Source of the DNA: Variovorax saccharolyticus
GTDB taxonomy: Bacteria > Pseudomonadota > Gammaproteobacteria > Burkholderiales > Burkholderiaceae_C
NCBI RefSeq assembly: GCF_030316765.1
Contig: NZ_JASZYT010000001.1
Span: forward strand, 496,001 to 560,000
DNA: 64,000 nt
Reading direction: 5' to 3'
A program made the translations under genes and the position numbers. The notes below the pieces were generated by a model. That model was given only the letters and a program-made list of their open reading frames with translations, searched no databases and was not told where the DNA came from. Shown here piece by piece: positions 18,836 through 27,288 of this stretch. The number at the start of each line of letters is the position of its first letter. The stretch's first letter is position 1.

Positions 18836-20010
18836 TGTCGGCACCGCCCGCCGCTGCGGGCCGCGGCCACCTGTTGGCCTTCGCGGCGCTGTCCGCGAGC
18901 TACTTCGCCCACATCGGCTTCTTCAATCCGTACCTCCCCCTGTGGCTCAAGGACCTCGGGCTGCCGATCTTCGTCATCAGCCTGCTGACCTCGGTGCAGT
19001 CGGTGACCCGGGTCTTCGCGCCCTATGCCTGGGGCGCTTTGAGCGACCACACGGGCGAGCGCGTCAAACTGCTTCGCTTCAGCGCCGCGGTGGCGCTGGT
19101 CTCTTCGTTCGGCCTCTGGTGGAACGGCGGCCCCTGGTGGCTGATGCTCGTGCTGCTCCTGATGTTCACGCACACCAGCTCGATGATGTCGCTGACCGAG
19201 GCCGCGATGGCGCATCTCGTGGCCGGCGACTGGGGCCGCTACGGCCGCATCCGGCTCTGGGGCTCGGCGGGCTTCCTGGTCACCGTCTTCTTCGCCGGCG
19301 AATGGTTCGAGCGCTTCGGCATGCGGCACTTTCCGGCCTGGGCCGGCGGCACGCTTGCGATCGTGCTGATCGCGACGCTGCGGCTGCCCGACGTGCGCGA
19401 GCCCGCAGCGCATCGCACCGGGCCCAAGGAGCCGGTCGGTCCGGTGCTGCGCATCCCGGCGGTGCGCTGGTTCTTCGTGTCGCTGTTCTTCCACGTGATG
19501 GCGCACTTCGCGGTCTATGGCTTCCTGTCGCTCTACCTGGATTCGCTGGGCTATGGCAAGGGAACGATCGGCCTTCTGTGGGCGCTGTCGGTGGTGGCCG
19601 AGATCGTCTGGTTCTTTCTTCAGGGGCGGCTGCTCGGGCTCATGTCGATGCCGCGCTGGCTGCTGCTGTGCGGCTTCGCGGCGGTGCTGCGCATGGGCAT
19701 CACGGCCGGCTGCGGCCAATGGGTCTGGGCGCTGGTGATCGCGCAGGCACTGCACGCGCTGTCCTTCGCGGCCCATCACACCACCTGCATCGCGATGGTG
19801 TCGCGTCACTTCCCGGGCCGGCTGCGCGGGCGCGGCCAGGCCCTGTTCACCGTCATCGGCTACGGCTTCGGCGGCGTGCTCGGCGTGCTGGCCGGCGGCG
19901 CGATCGCGCAGCACTTCGGCTATGTCGCGATGTTCGGCGTGGCGACCGCGGTGGCGGCGATAGCGAGCGGCTGCGCGTGGCGGGCGCAGCGGCTGGAAAC
20001 AGCGGATTGA
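18835..20010 (+). CDS. MFS transporter, PPP/HcaT-like family
   Basis: A 391-residue major facilitator with about twelve hydrophobic helices. The opening FAHIGFFNPYLPLWLKDLGL and the loop WGALSDHTGERVKLLR resemble the phenylpropionate permease (HcaT/PPP) group. A GTG start at 18835 shares one base with the aroC stop, so translation is probably coupled. The substrate is unknown; the pairing with aroC does not by itself imply an aromatic substrate. Confidence 0.87.
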   Translation: MSAPPAAAGRGHLLAFAALSASYFAHIGFFNPYLPLWLKDLGLPIFVISLLTSVQSVTRVFAPYAWGALSDHTGERVKLLRFSAAVALVSSFGLWWNGGPWWLMLVLLLMFTHTSSMMSLTEAAMAHLVAGDWGRYGRIRLWGSAGFLVTVFFAGEWFERFGMRHFPAWAGGTLAIVLIATLRLPDVREPAAHRTGPKEPVGPVLRIPAVRWFFVSLFFHVMAHFAVYGFLSLYLDSLGYGKGTIGLLWALSVVAEIVWFFLQGRLLGLMSMPRWLLLCGFAAVLRMGITAGCGQWVWALVIAQALHALSFAAHHTTCIAMVSRHFPGRLRGRGQALFTVIGYGFGGVLGVLAGGAIAQHFGYVAMFGVATAVAAIASGCAWRAQRLETAD

Positions 20011-20065
20011 CCGTTGTGGCCGGGCTGGCCGACTGCCTGCCGTCCACGCCGATGCCGGCCCCGGC

Positions 20066-20992
20066 TCAGTCGAGCTCGGCCCGCCGCGGCATGTCCGCCC
20101 CGCGGCGCGAGCAGGTGATGGCCGCGGCCTTCGCCGCGAAGCCGAGCAGGGCGCCCAGGTCTTCGCGGTCCAGCCCCGCAAGCGCCTCGGGCGTCAGTGC
20201 CTCGTGTTCGTCGAGCCAGGTCAGCAGCGCGGCCTGGAAGGTGTCTCCGGCACCGACCGTGTCGATCACCTTCACCTGGGGTGTCGGCACGTCCGCCTGC
20301 GCGGCGCGCGTCCAGGCGCTGGCGCCGTGGCCGCCGCGGGTGACGGCGACCAGCACCGCGCCCTGCGCCAGCCAGCGTGCCGCGACCCGCTCGGGCGTCT
20401 CGTCCGGATACAGCAGGCTCAGGTCTTCGTCGCTGACCTTGACCAGGTGCGCGATCGATGCCATCTGCTCGACCAGTGCGCGCCAGTGCTTCACATCGGG
20501 TTCGACATTGAGCCGCACGTTCGGGTCGTAGGCGATCAGGCGGCGCTCGCGTTCGCGCGTGGCCAGTGCCCGCAGGGCGCTGCCGACCGGCTCGACCGCC
20601 AACGCGTACGAGCCGAACTGCAGCACCCGCACCGCCGGCGGCAGCGCCGGCAGCGTGTCCTGCGTCAGCTGCCGATCGGCGGCGCCGGTGCCATGGAAGG
20701 CATAGCGGGGGACGCCGCGGGCATCGACGCTGACCACGCTGAGCGTACTGGGCGCGTCGCTGCGCACTACCAGCGAGGTGTCGACGCCTTCGGCCGCGAG
20801 CGAGGCCAGCAGCCGTTCGCCGAAGGCGTCGGTCGACAGGCCGGCGAGGAAGGCCGCCGGCCGCCCGAGCCGGGCCAGGCCCTGGGCCACGTTGAGCGGC
20901 GAGCCGCCGATGCGGGCATCGAGTGCGAGGCCGGTGGGCGTGGCTTCGCCCGTGTAGACATCCATCAGGGCTTCGCCGCAGACCACGAACAT
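20066..20992 (-). CDS. PfkB-family carbohydrate kinase (fructokinase-like)
   Basis: A ribokinase-fold sugar kinase of 308 residues that phosphorylates a sugar with ATP. The first PfkB signature region GGSPLNVAQGLARLG and the second, DTVGAGDTFQAALLTW with the catalytic Asp of GAGD, are intact, as is the DPNVRLN substrate loop. Fructokinase is the closest guess from the overall pattern (MFVVCGEALMDVY). No sugar transporter or other sugar gene is adjacent, so the physiological substrate is open. The ATG at 20992 is used. Confidence 0.88.
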   Translation of the reverse strand: MFVVCGEALMDVYTGEATPTGLALDARIGGSPLNVAQGLARLGRPAAFLAGLSTDAFGERLLASLAAEGVDTSLVVRSDAPSTLSVVSVDARGVPRYAFHGTGAADRQLTQDTLPALPPAVRVLQFGSYALAVEPVGSALRALATRERERRLIAYDPNVRLNVEPDVKHWRALVEQMASIAHLVKVSDEDLSLLYPDETPERVAARWLAQGAVLVAVTRGGHGASAWTRAAQADVPTPQVKVIDTVGAGDTFQAALLTWLDEHEALTPEALAGLDREDLGALLGFAAKAAAITCSRRGADMPRRAELD

Positions 20993-21116
20993 GTCGATCC
21001 TTGAATAGTTGGGTTGACTGACGGCGAGATTACAGCGCGCCGCCGACTCCGACCAGCGTGCCGACGATGCATGTGCCAGAGATACCGCGGAACTGACTCC
21101 GCCAGGCCGCTGATAT

Positions 21117-21150
21117 CGCCCCCTGGAGGGGGCGGCGCCGCAGGCGCGGC
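21117..21150. repeat. G+C-rich intergenic double hairpin
   Basis: CGCCCCC-TGGA-GGGGGCG (21117-21134) is followed directly by a second short stem around GCGCC-GCA-GGCGC. It lies in the 167-bp gap between the PfkB and IclR genes, downstream of the IclR stop on the minus strand, and could end that transcript. Similar G+C-rich modules are common between Comamonadaceae genes. Confidence 0.5.
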
Positions 21151-21159
21151 GGGGGTGTT

Positions 21160-21939
21160 TCAGATAATCGGCCGCAGCGATTCCGCTACCTCGCGCAACA
21201 CGGGCAGCAGCTTGTCGACCAACTGGTTGTCCGGGTAGGCCTGCCGCTGCACGGTCACGCTGAGCGCGTACTGCGAATGGCCCTTGCGGTCCTTGAGCGG
21301 CAGCGCCAGGCCACTGAGGCCGAAGTCCAGGTACTGGTCCGCGTGCGCGTAGCCGAGCCGGCGCGCCGCCTCCACGTTGTCGCGGAAGCGATCCGGATCG
21401 GCCACCGTGAAGCCGGTGAAGCTCGCGAAGTCGTGCGCCGCGAGCCAGGTGTCGAGCGCGGCGTCGTCGAAGGTCGACAGCAGCGCAGGACCCTGCGACA
21501 CCACGTGCGCCGGCGCCCGCGCCCCCGGATGGAATCCGATCGAGACCAGCCGCGGCGAATTGCTGCGCGACAGATACACCACATCGTGGCCATCCAGCGT
21601 GCCGACGTTGAGGGTCTCGCCGCACTGCATCGATGCCCGCTGGATGAAAGGCTGGGCGATGCGCGGCACCCGCGCCACCTCCATGAAGGCCTGGCCCAGC
21701 CGCAGCACGCGCGGCAGCAGCCAGTAGTACTTGCCGTCGGTCGCGGCGTAGCCGTAATGCACCAGGCTCAGCAGGTAGCGGCGGGCCGCGGTGCGGGTCA
21801 GCAGGGCGCGTTCGCCTGCCTCGGTGGCGGTCAGGCGCGGGCGGTCCTCGGAAAATGCCTCGATCACGCGAAGCCCTTTTCCGAGGCCTTCGATCAGGAG
21901 TTTGCGGTCGATGGGGGGTGATTCGTCGCTAGGATTCAT
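21160..21939 (-). CDS. IclR-family regulator, PcaR/PobR subgroup (1)
   Basis: A 259-residue regulator with an N-terminal winged helix (LTATEAGERALLTRTAARRY, then LLSLVHYGYA) and a C-terminal effector domain beginning near RVPRIAQPFIQRASMQCGETL. The pattern SIGFHPGARAPAHVVSQGPALLS is characteristic of the aromatic-acid-responsive PcaR/PobR/CatR subgroup. It is divergent from an MHS-type transporter gene, with a GCGAT/ATCGC inverted repeat between them, so it probably controls uptake of an aromatic or hydroaromatic acid and its own gene. Confidence 0.9.
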   Translation of the reverse strand: MNPSDESPPIDRKLLIEGLGKGLRVIEAFSEDRPRLTATEAGERALLTRTAARRYLLSLVHYGYAATDGKYYWLLPRVLRLGQAFMEVARVPRIAQPFIQRASMQCGETLNVGTLDGHDVVYLSRSNSPRLVSIGFHPGARAPAHVVSQGPALLSTFDDAALDTWLAAHDFASFTGFTVADPDRFRDNVEAARRLGYAHADQYLDFGLSGLALPLKDRKGHSQYALSVTVQRQAYPDNQLVDKLLPVLREVAESLRPII

Positions 21940-21980
21940 GACTGGGGGAAACCCTGTTTTCGATCACGGAGTGTTCGGGT

Positions 21981-21995
21981 GCGATCAATCATCGC
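21981..21995. promoter_or_regulatory. Candidate IclR-type operator before the MHS transporter
   Basis: GCGAT-CAATC-ATCGC is an inverted repeat in the divergent region. A half-like TTTTCGATCACGG lies about 23 bp to the left at 21957-21969. Both resemble the TCGAT/ATCG boxes in front of the second IclR pair. Confidence 0.45.
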
Positions 21996-22104
21996 TCGCA
22001 ACGAGCGGTTGCGGCGTTGTGGACAACCCTGAGGCGGTCCACAGTCACCCCCCTCGGCAAGCGAGATCCACCCGAACCCCCCAGCTGAACCCAAGGAGAG
22101 ACAA

Positions 22105-23514
22105 ATGAGCACCGCGAAGGACCACGAGCCTCAAGGCAGGCACCAGTCGAGGAAGGCCGCCGCCAGCGGCTGGATTGGCTCGGCACTGGAGTACTACGAC
22201 TTCTTCATCTACGCCACGGCGGCGTCGCTGATCTTCCCGCAGATCTTCTTTCCCACCGGCAATCCGCGGATCGCGATCATCGCCTCGCTCGCCACCTATG
22301 GCGTCGGCTACGTGGCGCGGCCGATCGGCGCCTTCGTGCTCGGCCACTGGGGCGACACGCGCGGGCGCAAGCACGTGCTGCTGGTGTGCATGTTCCTGAT
22401 GGGCTTCTCGACCATCGCGGTCGGCCTGCTGCCGACCTACAGCCAGGTCGGCCTGCTGGCCCCGGCGCTGCTGGTGGTGCTGCGCCTGATCCAGGGCTTC
22501 GCGGTGGCGGGCGAGATCGCCGGCGCCAGCTCGATGATCCTCGAGCACGCGCCCTTCGGCCGCCGCGGCTTCTTCGCCAGCTTCAGCCTGCAGGGCGTGC
22601 AGGCCGGCCAGATCATGGCGGCCGCGGTGTTCCTGCCGCTGGCGCACTTCATGCCCGAGGATGCCTTCCTGTCGTGGGGCTGGCGCATCCCGTTCCTGCT
22701 GAGCTTCGTCGTGATCGTGGCCGGCTACATCATCCGCCGCGAGGTCGACGAGACGCCGGCCTTCGCCGAGGTCGACAGCCAGAACGCGCTGCCGAAGGCG
22801 CCGATCATCCAGGCCATCACGAACAGCTGGCGCGACATGCTGCGCGTGATCTGCGCTGCGCTGATGAACGTGATCCCGGTGGTGGCCACCGTGTTCGGCG
22901 CCGCCTACGCGGTGCAGCCGGCCTATGGCATCGGCTTCCAGAAGGACATCTACCTGTGGATCCCGGTGCTCGGCAACATCCTGGCCGTGATCGTGATTCC
23001 CTTTGTCGGCAACCTGTCGGACAAGGTCGGGCGCAAGCCGCCGATCGTGATCGGTGCGCTCGGCGCGGGCCTGCTGTCCTTCGGCTATCTCTACGCCATC
23101 AGCATCCACAACGTGCCGCTGGCGATCGGCATGTCGCTGCTGATGTGGGGCGTGGTCTACCAGGGCTACAACGCGGTCTTCCCGAGCTTCTATCCGGAGC
23201 TGTTCCCGACCCGCACGCGCTGCTCGGCGATGGCGATCTCGCAGAATCTCGGCACCACTGTCACCGCCATGCTGCCGGCGCTGTTCGTTGCCGTGGCGCC
23301 CCCGGGCTCGGCCAACATCCCGCTGACCATCGGCGCGCTGACCTTCGGCATCACGATCGTCTCGGCCCTTGCGGTGCTGAGCGCGCGCGAAACCTATCGC
23401 GTCCACATGAACGACCTCGGCAACCCGGACGCGGTGCCGGTTCCGAAGCCGGAGTACGAACGCCTGCGCGCCAAGACCCTGGCCGACGCCAGGCTGGCGC
23501 GGGCCGCCGCCTGA
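22105..23514 (+). CDS. MFS transporter, metabolite:H+ symporter (MHS; shikimate/ProP-like)
   Basis: A 469-residue twelve-helix symporter. The opening ASGWIGSALEYYDFFIYATA and the loop GHWGDTRGRKHVLLVC are typical of the MHS group that includes ShiA, ProP and KgtP. Given the downstream dehydroshikimate genes, shikimate, quinate or a related acid is the likely substrate; this is an inference from context. A clear AAGGAGAG ribosome-binding site precedes the ATG. It is divergent from one IclR gene and followed by a second, oppositely oriented one. Confidence 0.9.
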   Translation: MSTAKDHEPQGRHQSRKAAASGWIGSALEYYDFFIYATAASLIFPQIFFPTGNPRIAIIASLATYGVGYVARPIGAFVLGHWGDTRGRKHVLLVCMFLMGFSTIAVGLLPTYSQVGLLAPALLVVLRLIQGFAVAGEIAGASSMILEHAPFGRRGFFASFSLQGVQAGQIMAAAVFLPLAHFMPEDAFLSWGWRIPFLLSFVVIVAGYIIRREVDETPAFAEVDSQNALPKAPIIQAITNSWRDMLRVICAALMNVIPVVATVFGAAYAVQPAYGIGFQKDIYLWIPVLGNILAVIVIPFVGNLSDKVGRKPPIVIGALGAGLLSFGYLYAISIHNVPLAIGMSLLMWGVVYQGYNAVFPSFYPELFPTRTRCSAMAISQNLGTTVTAMLPALFVAVAPPGSANIPLTIGALTFGITIVSALAVLSARETYRVHMNDLGNPDAVPVPKPEYERLRAKTLADARLARAAA

Positions 23515-23537
23515 AGTCGAGCGGCGGTCGGTGCTGG

Positions 23538-24323
23538 CTATATCAATGCGCGCATGGCCTGGGCGGTTTCGCGCAGCACGGGCAGCACGCGCGCCACGGC
23601 ATCCTCGCTGCTTTCGTGACCCATCGGCATCGTGATGTTGAGCGCGCCCACCAGTTCGCCGTGGCGGTCGCGCAGCGGCACCGCGATGCCGCGCGAATTG
23701 AGGTCCAGCTGCTGCTCCGACAGCGCCCAGCCCTGGGCCCGGATGCGCGCCAGCTCCAGCTTCATGCGCTCCTTGCTGGCGATGGTGTGCGGCGTGTAGA
23801 CCGCGAGGTCGTGGGTCTCCAGCCAGTGCGCCCGCTCCTCGTCGCCGCGCAGCGCCAGCATCAGCATGCCCGAGGCCGTGACCTGCGCCGGCACGCGGGC
23901 ACCCAGGACGTAGCCGGTGCTCATGCTGCGGTTGGGGCCGTTGCGCGCGATGTAGACCACCTCGTCGCCGTCCATCACGCTGAGGTAGGCGATCTCGTGC
24001 GTGCCGGCGGCCACGCGTTGCAGGAAGGGCTGGACGATGCGCGGCAGCCGCGCCGACTCGAGGTAGGACTGGCCGAGCCGCAGCACCCGCGGCGTGAGCC
24101 AGAACAGCTTGCCGTCGCCGGCCACGTAGCCCATGTGCTGCAAGGTCAGCAGGTAGCGCCGGGCTGCGGTGCGGGTCATGCCGGTGCGCTGGCCGGCCTC
24201 GCTGGCGGTCATGCGCGGATGGGCATCGTCGAAGGCCTCGATGACGGCCACGCCGCGCTCCAGTCCGGCGATCCAGTCGCGCTTGTCGAGGCCGGCCGGC
24301 GCGGATGCTTCTTCGATGGTCAT
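23538..24323 (-). CDS. IclR-family regulator, PcaR/PobR subgroup (2)
   Basis: A 261-residue paralogue of the IclR protein at 21160-21939, with the same layout: winged helix MTASEAGQRTGMTRTAARRY and an effector domain starting at RLPRIVQPFLQRVAAGTHEI. STGYVLGARVPAQVTASGM marks the effector pocket. It is divergent from the shikimate-dehydrogenase-like/dehydroshikimate dehydratase operon, with two PcaR-like boxes between them, and is the likely regulator of that operon. Activation in response to a hydroaromatic intermediate or protocatechuate is inferred from the subgroup. Confidence 0.9.
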   Translation of the reverse strand: MTIEEASAPAGLDKRDWIAGLERGVAVIEAFDDAHPRMTASEAGQRTGMTRTAARRYLLTLQHMGYVAGDGKLFWLTPRVLRLGQSYLESARLPRIVQPFLQRVAAGTHEIAYLSVMDGDEVVYIARNGPNRSMSTGYVLGARVPAQVTASGMLMLALRGDEERAHWLETHDLAVYTPHTIASKERMKLELARIRAQGWALSEQQLDLNSRGIAVPLRDRHGELVGALNITMPMGHESSEDAVARVLPVLRETAQAMRALI

Positions 24324-24347
24324 GTGTCTCGGGGAAACCCTGAAAGT

Positions 24348-24383
24348 GTTCGATTATCGATCAAGGCTGCTCGATCATCGTGC
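24348..24383. promoter_or_regulatory. Tandem PcaR-like operator boxes
   Basis: GTTCGATTATCGATC (24348-24362) and GCTCGATCATCGTGC (24369-24383) share the pattern G[TC]TCGAT[TC]ATCG and are spaced 21 bp centre to centre, two helical turns. The first closely resembles the published PcaR box of Pseudomonas putida (recalled as GTTCGATAATCGCAC). Confidence 0.7.
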
Positions 24384-24489
24384 CCTCGGAAGTTTCTTGG
24401 CGTTCTCTGCGGACGGATGCCGTCCTACATTAGCGCCGCTTCTTCGAAATCGCGCGATAGTCGAACAATTTGAAGCGAGACATCCACCC

Positions 24490-25413
24490 ATGTTCCCCTC
24501 CATCGTCGGCAGCACCTCGGTCTATCTGCTTCCCGGAGACCCGGTCACCAACGTGCGCCTGCCGCGCATGTTCAACGCGGTCTTCGAGCGCTGCGGCATC
24601 GATGCCGTGATGGTGCCGGTGCAGGTCGCCAAGCGGGACCTCGCGGTCTTCGTCAAGGCCGCCTTCCTGGCCAGGAACGTGCGCGGCATGGCGATCGCGC
24701 CGCCGCACAAGCCGCTGCTGGTCGACCTGCTCGACGGCTGCGGCCTGTTCGGCCGCGTCGCCGGTTCGGTCAACGTGGTGCGGCGCATCGCCAACGGCGA
24801 ACTCGAAGGCGACCTGTTCGACGGCGAGGGCCTGCTGGGTGCGCTCGACCACTACAACATCCCGTTCCGCGGCAAGCGCGTGCTGATCCTCGGCGCCGGC
24901 GTCAGCGCCGCGGCGATCGGGGTCGCGCTGGCCGAAGGCGGCACGGTCAACGGCGCCGAGCACATCGCCTTCCACGACATCGTGGCCGGCAAGGCAGCCG
25001 GCGTCGCGGCCCAGCTCGACGCCTTCTTCGACGCCACCACGGTCGCGGTCGACAGCAGCGATCCGGCCGGCTACGACCTGGTGGTCAATGCCACCTCGCT
25101 CGGGCTCAAGCCGGACGATGCGCTGCCGGTCGATGTCGCGCGCATGGAGCCGCATGCGGCGTTGTTCGACATCCTGCTGCGCAACCAGCCGACGCCGCTG
25201 GTGCGCGCCGCCCGCGCGCGCGGCCTCAACGCCCAGGCCGGCTTCGAGATGCTGGTGCAGCAGATGCCGCACTACTTCGAATTCTTCGGCCACCACGATG
25301 CCGCGCACACGCTGCGCAAGGACGCCGACTTCCTGCGCGAGCTGATCTATCCGGAAGCGATGGCGGGCGAGATCCGCCAGCCGCTGCGCTATCACTCGTC
25401 CAGCGTGGCCTGA
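24490..25413 (+). CDS. Shikimate/quinate dehydrogenase-like protein (first copy)
   Basis: A 307-residue protein of the AroE fold. The catalytic Lys/Asp pair is recognisable as K74 in MAIAPPHKP and D111 in GDLFDGEGLLG, and the NAD(P) loop is VLILGAGVSAAA (131-142). It diverges from biosynthetic AroE: the usual SxSPxxHN substrate motif near the N-terminus reads STSVYLLPGDPVTNVRLP. It heads an operon with a dehydroshikimate dehydratase and a second AroE-like gene, so a catabolic quinate or shikimate dehydrogenase is more likely than chorismate synthesis. The exact substrate is open. Confidence 0.83.
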   Translation: MFPSIVGSTSVYLLPGDPVTNVRLPRMFNAVFERCGIDAVMVPVQVAKRDLAVFVKAAFLARNVRGMAIAPPHKPLLVDLLDGCGLFGRVAGSVNVVRRIANGELEGDLFDGEGLLGALDHYNIPFRGKRVLILGAGVSAAAIGVALAEGGTVNGAEHIAFHDIVAGKAAGVAAQLDAFFDATTVAVDSSDPAGYDLVVNATSLGLKPDDALPVDVARMEPHAALFDILLRNQPTPLVRAARARGLNAQAGFEMLVQQMPHYFEFFGHHDAAHTLRKDADFLRELIYPEAMAGEIRQPLRYHSSSVA

Positions 25414-25442
25414 ACCCCGATCCTTCCTACATACGGACCACC

Positions 25443-26330
25443 ATGGCCATCGCTCTAGACCGCTTCGGCTTCAACACCGTCACCATGGGCGGCGAGCTCG
25501 GCCACAAGCTCGAATGCATGAAGGCCGCGGGCTTCGCCGGCGTCGAGCTGTGGGCGCGCGACCTGATCAACCATCCCGCCGGGGTCGAGAAGGCGGCGCA
25601 GCTGGTGAAGCAGAGCGGGCTCAAGGTGACCGACTTCCAGCCTCTGCGCGACTTCGAATGCGCGCCCGATGCGATGCGTCCGCACCGGCTGGAGATGGCG
25701 CGCGAGCAGCTGCGCCAGATGTCGCTGGTCGACACCGACCTGCTGCTGTGCTGCTCGACCACCTCGCCGCTGGCGATCGATGACCCGGAGCGCGCCGCGG
25801 AAGACCTGCGCACCCTCGCCACGCTGGCCACCCCCTTGGGCATCCGCATCTGCTACGAGGCGCTCTCCTGGGGGCGGCACGTGAATCGCTGGCACCAGGC
25901 CTGGGACATCGTGCGCCGCTGCGACCGCGAGAACGTGGGCCTCAACCTCGACTTCTTCCACATGTCGGTACATGGCGACGACGGGGCCGAGATGCTCGCC
26001 CAGCTGGCCGAGGTGCCGGTCGAGAAGATCTTCCTGGTGCAGCTGGCCGACTACTTCTTCGAGTACAGCGACCGCCAGGCCGACATGATCGAGCTGGCGC
26101 GCCACCAGCGCCTGTTCCCGGGCGAAGGCCTGCACGACGTGCGCGACCTGGTGCAGCTGCTCGAGGACAAGGGCTACCGCGGCCACTACACCTTCGAGGT
26201 CTTCAACGACGACTACGTCAACTCCGACCCGATGGTCATCGGCCAGCGCGCGATGAAGAGCGCGCGCTGGATCAGCGAATCGCATGTGGCCGGCGCGAGG
26301 CCGGCCGACCCAAGGACCCCATCACCATGA
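25443..26330 (+). CDS. 3-Dehydroshikimate dehydratase-like TIM-barrel protein
   Basis: A 295-residue sugar-phosphate isomerase/epimerase fold (AP endonuclease 2 superfamily). The stretch CYEALSWGRHVNRWHQAWDI is close to the catabolic dehydroshikimate dehydratases (QuiC/qa-4/AsbF types). Metal ligands fit E139 (YEALSWG), D170 (LNLDFFH), Q200 (FLVQLADY) and E252 (YTFEVFND). The reaction would be 3-dehydroshikimate to protocatechuate plus water. It overlaps the next AroE-like gene by four bases, so the two are translationally coupled, which supports a quinate/shikimate degradation role. Confidence 0.87.
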   Translation: MAIALDRFGFNTVTMGGELGHKLECMKAAGFAGVELWARDLINHPAGVEKAAQLVKQSGLKVTDFQPLRDFECAPDAMRPHRLEMAREQLRQMSLVDTDLLLCCSTTSPLAIDDPERAAEDLRTLATLATPLGIRICYEALSWGRHVNRWHQAWDIVRRCDRENVGLNLDFFHMSVHGDDGAEMLAQLAEVPVEKIFLVQLADYFFEYSDRQADMIELARHQRLFPGEGLHDVRDLVQLLEDKGYRGHYTFEVFNDDYVNSDPMVIGQRAMKSARWISESHVAGARPADPRTPSP

Positions 26331-27160
26331 TTTCCGGCAAGACCACCCTGATCGCCCACCTGGGCTACCCGACCGAGAGCTTCAAGGCTCCGATGATCTA
26401 CAACCCCTGGTTCGACCGCCAGGGCATCGACGCCGTGGTGATGCCGATGGGCGTCAAGGCCGAGGACTACGCGGGCGTGCTGGCCTCGCTGTTCAAGCTG
26501 ACCAACATCCGCGGCGCGCTGGTCACGATGCCGCACAAGATCACGACCCTGTCGCTGGTCGACGAGGCGACGCCGACCGCGAAGATCGCCGGCGCCTGCA
26601 ACGCGATCCTCAAGCGGCCCGACGGCACGCTGCTGGGCGACCAGTTCGACGGCGCGGGCTTCGTGCGCGGCGTGCAGCGCAAGGGCCGCGCGCTCGAGGG
26701 CGCGCGCGTGCTGGTGTCGGGCAGCGGCGGCGTCGGCTCCGCCATCGCCGCCTCGCTGGCGGCCGCCGGCGTCGCCGAGATGGCGCTCTACGACACCAGC
26801 ACCGCCTCGTCGGAGGCGCTCGCCGGCCGCCTGCGCGCGCACTACCCGGGCCTGAAGGTCGGCACCGGCTCCAACGATCCGGCCGGCTTCGACCTGATCG
26901 TCAACGCCACGCCGCTGGGCATGAAGGAGGGCGATCCGCTGCCCTTCGACGTCGAGCGCATCGCGCCCTCGACCTTCGTCGGCGAAGTGGTCATGAAGAG
27001 CGAATACACGCCGCTGCTGCGTGCGGTGCGCGACAAGGGCTGCGCGGTGCAGGTCGGAACCGACATGCTGTTCGAGATGATTCCGGCCTACCTGGAATTC
27101 TTCGGTTTCGGCAGCGCGACGCCCGAAGACCTGCGCGCCGTGGCGACGCTGGCTTACTGA
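26327..27160 (+). CDS. Shikimate dehydrogenase-like protein (second copy)
   Basis: A 277-residue AroE-fold dehydrogenase, closer to the normal family length. The N-terminal substrate region reads HLGYPTESFKAPMIYN, the catalytic Lys is K71 in VTMPHKI, the partner Asp is D108 in GDQFDGAGF, and the nucleotide loop is VSGSGGVGSA. It is translationally coupled to the dehydroshikimate dehydratase gene. Two AroE-like genes around one dehydratase suggest different substrates (for example quinate and shikimate) or cofactors; which is which cannot be read from the sequence. Confidence 0.86.
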   Translation: MISGKTTLIAHLGYPTESFKAPMIYNPWFDRQGIDAVVMPMGVKAEDYAGVLASLFKLTNIRGALVTMPHKITTLSLVDEATPTAKIAGACNAILKRPDGTLLGDQFDGAGFVRGVQRKGRALEGARVLVSGSGGVGSAIAASLAAAGVAEMALYDTSTASSEALAGRLRAHYPGLKVGTGSNDPAGFDLIVNATPLGMKEGDPLPFDVERIAPSTFVGEVVMKSEYTPLLRAVRDKGCAVQVGTDMLFEMIPAYLEFFGFGSATPEDLRAVATLAY

Positions 27161-27168
27161 GACCTCGG

Positions 27169-27288
27169 GGGACAGACCAAGAAACCGCGAAGCGGTTTTT
27201 GCTCTGTCCTCGACTGACTAGATGAACCTTGCGGGACAGACCAAGAAACGGCGAAGCAGTTTTTGCTCTGTCCCCAACTGACCAGATC
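27169..27288. repeat. Two tandem hairpin repeats (64-bp period)
   Basis: Two 56-bp copies (27169-27224 and 27233-27288) start GGGACAGACCAAGAAAC and end near GCTCTGTCC plus a short tail; they differ at only a few positions. Each folds, because GGACAGA and the AAAC-GC arm pair with GC-GTTTT and TCTGTCC around a GAA loop. The second copy ends at the base before the pcaB start codon, leaving no visible ribosome-binding site. Confidence 0.8.
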
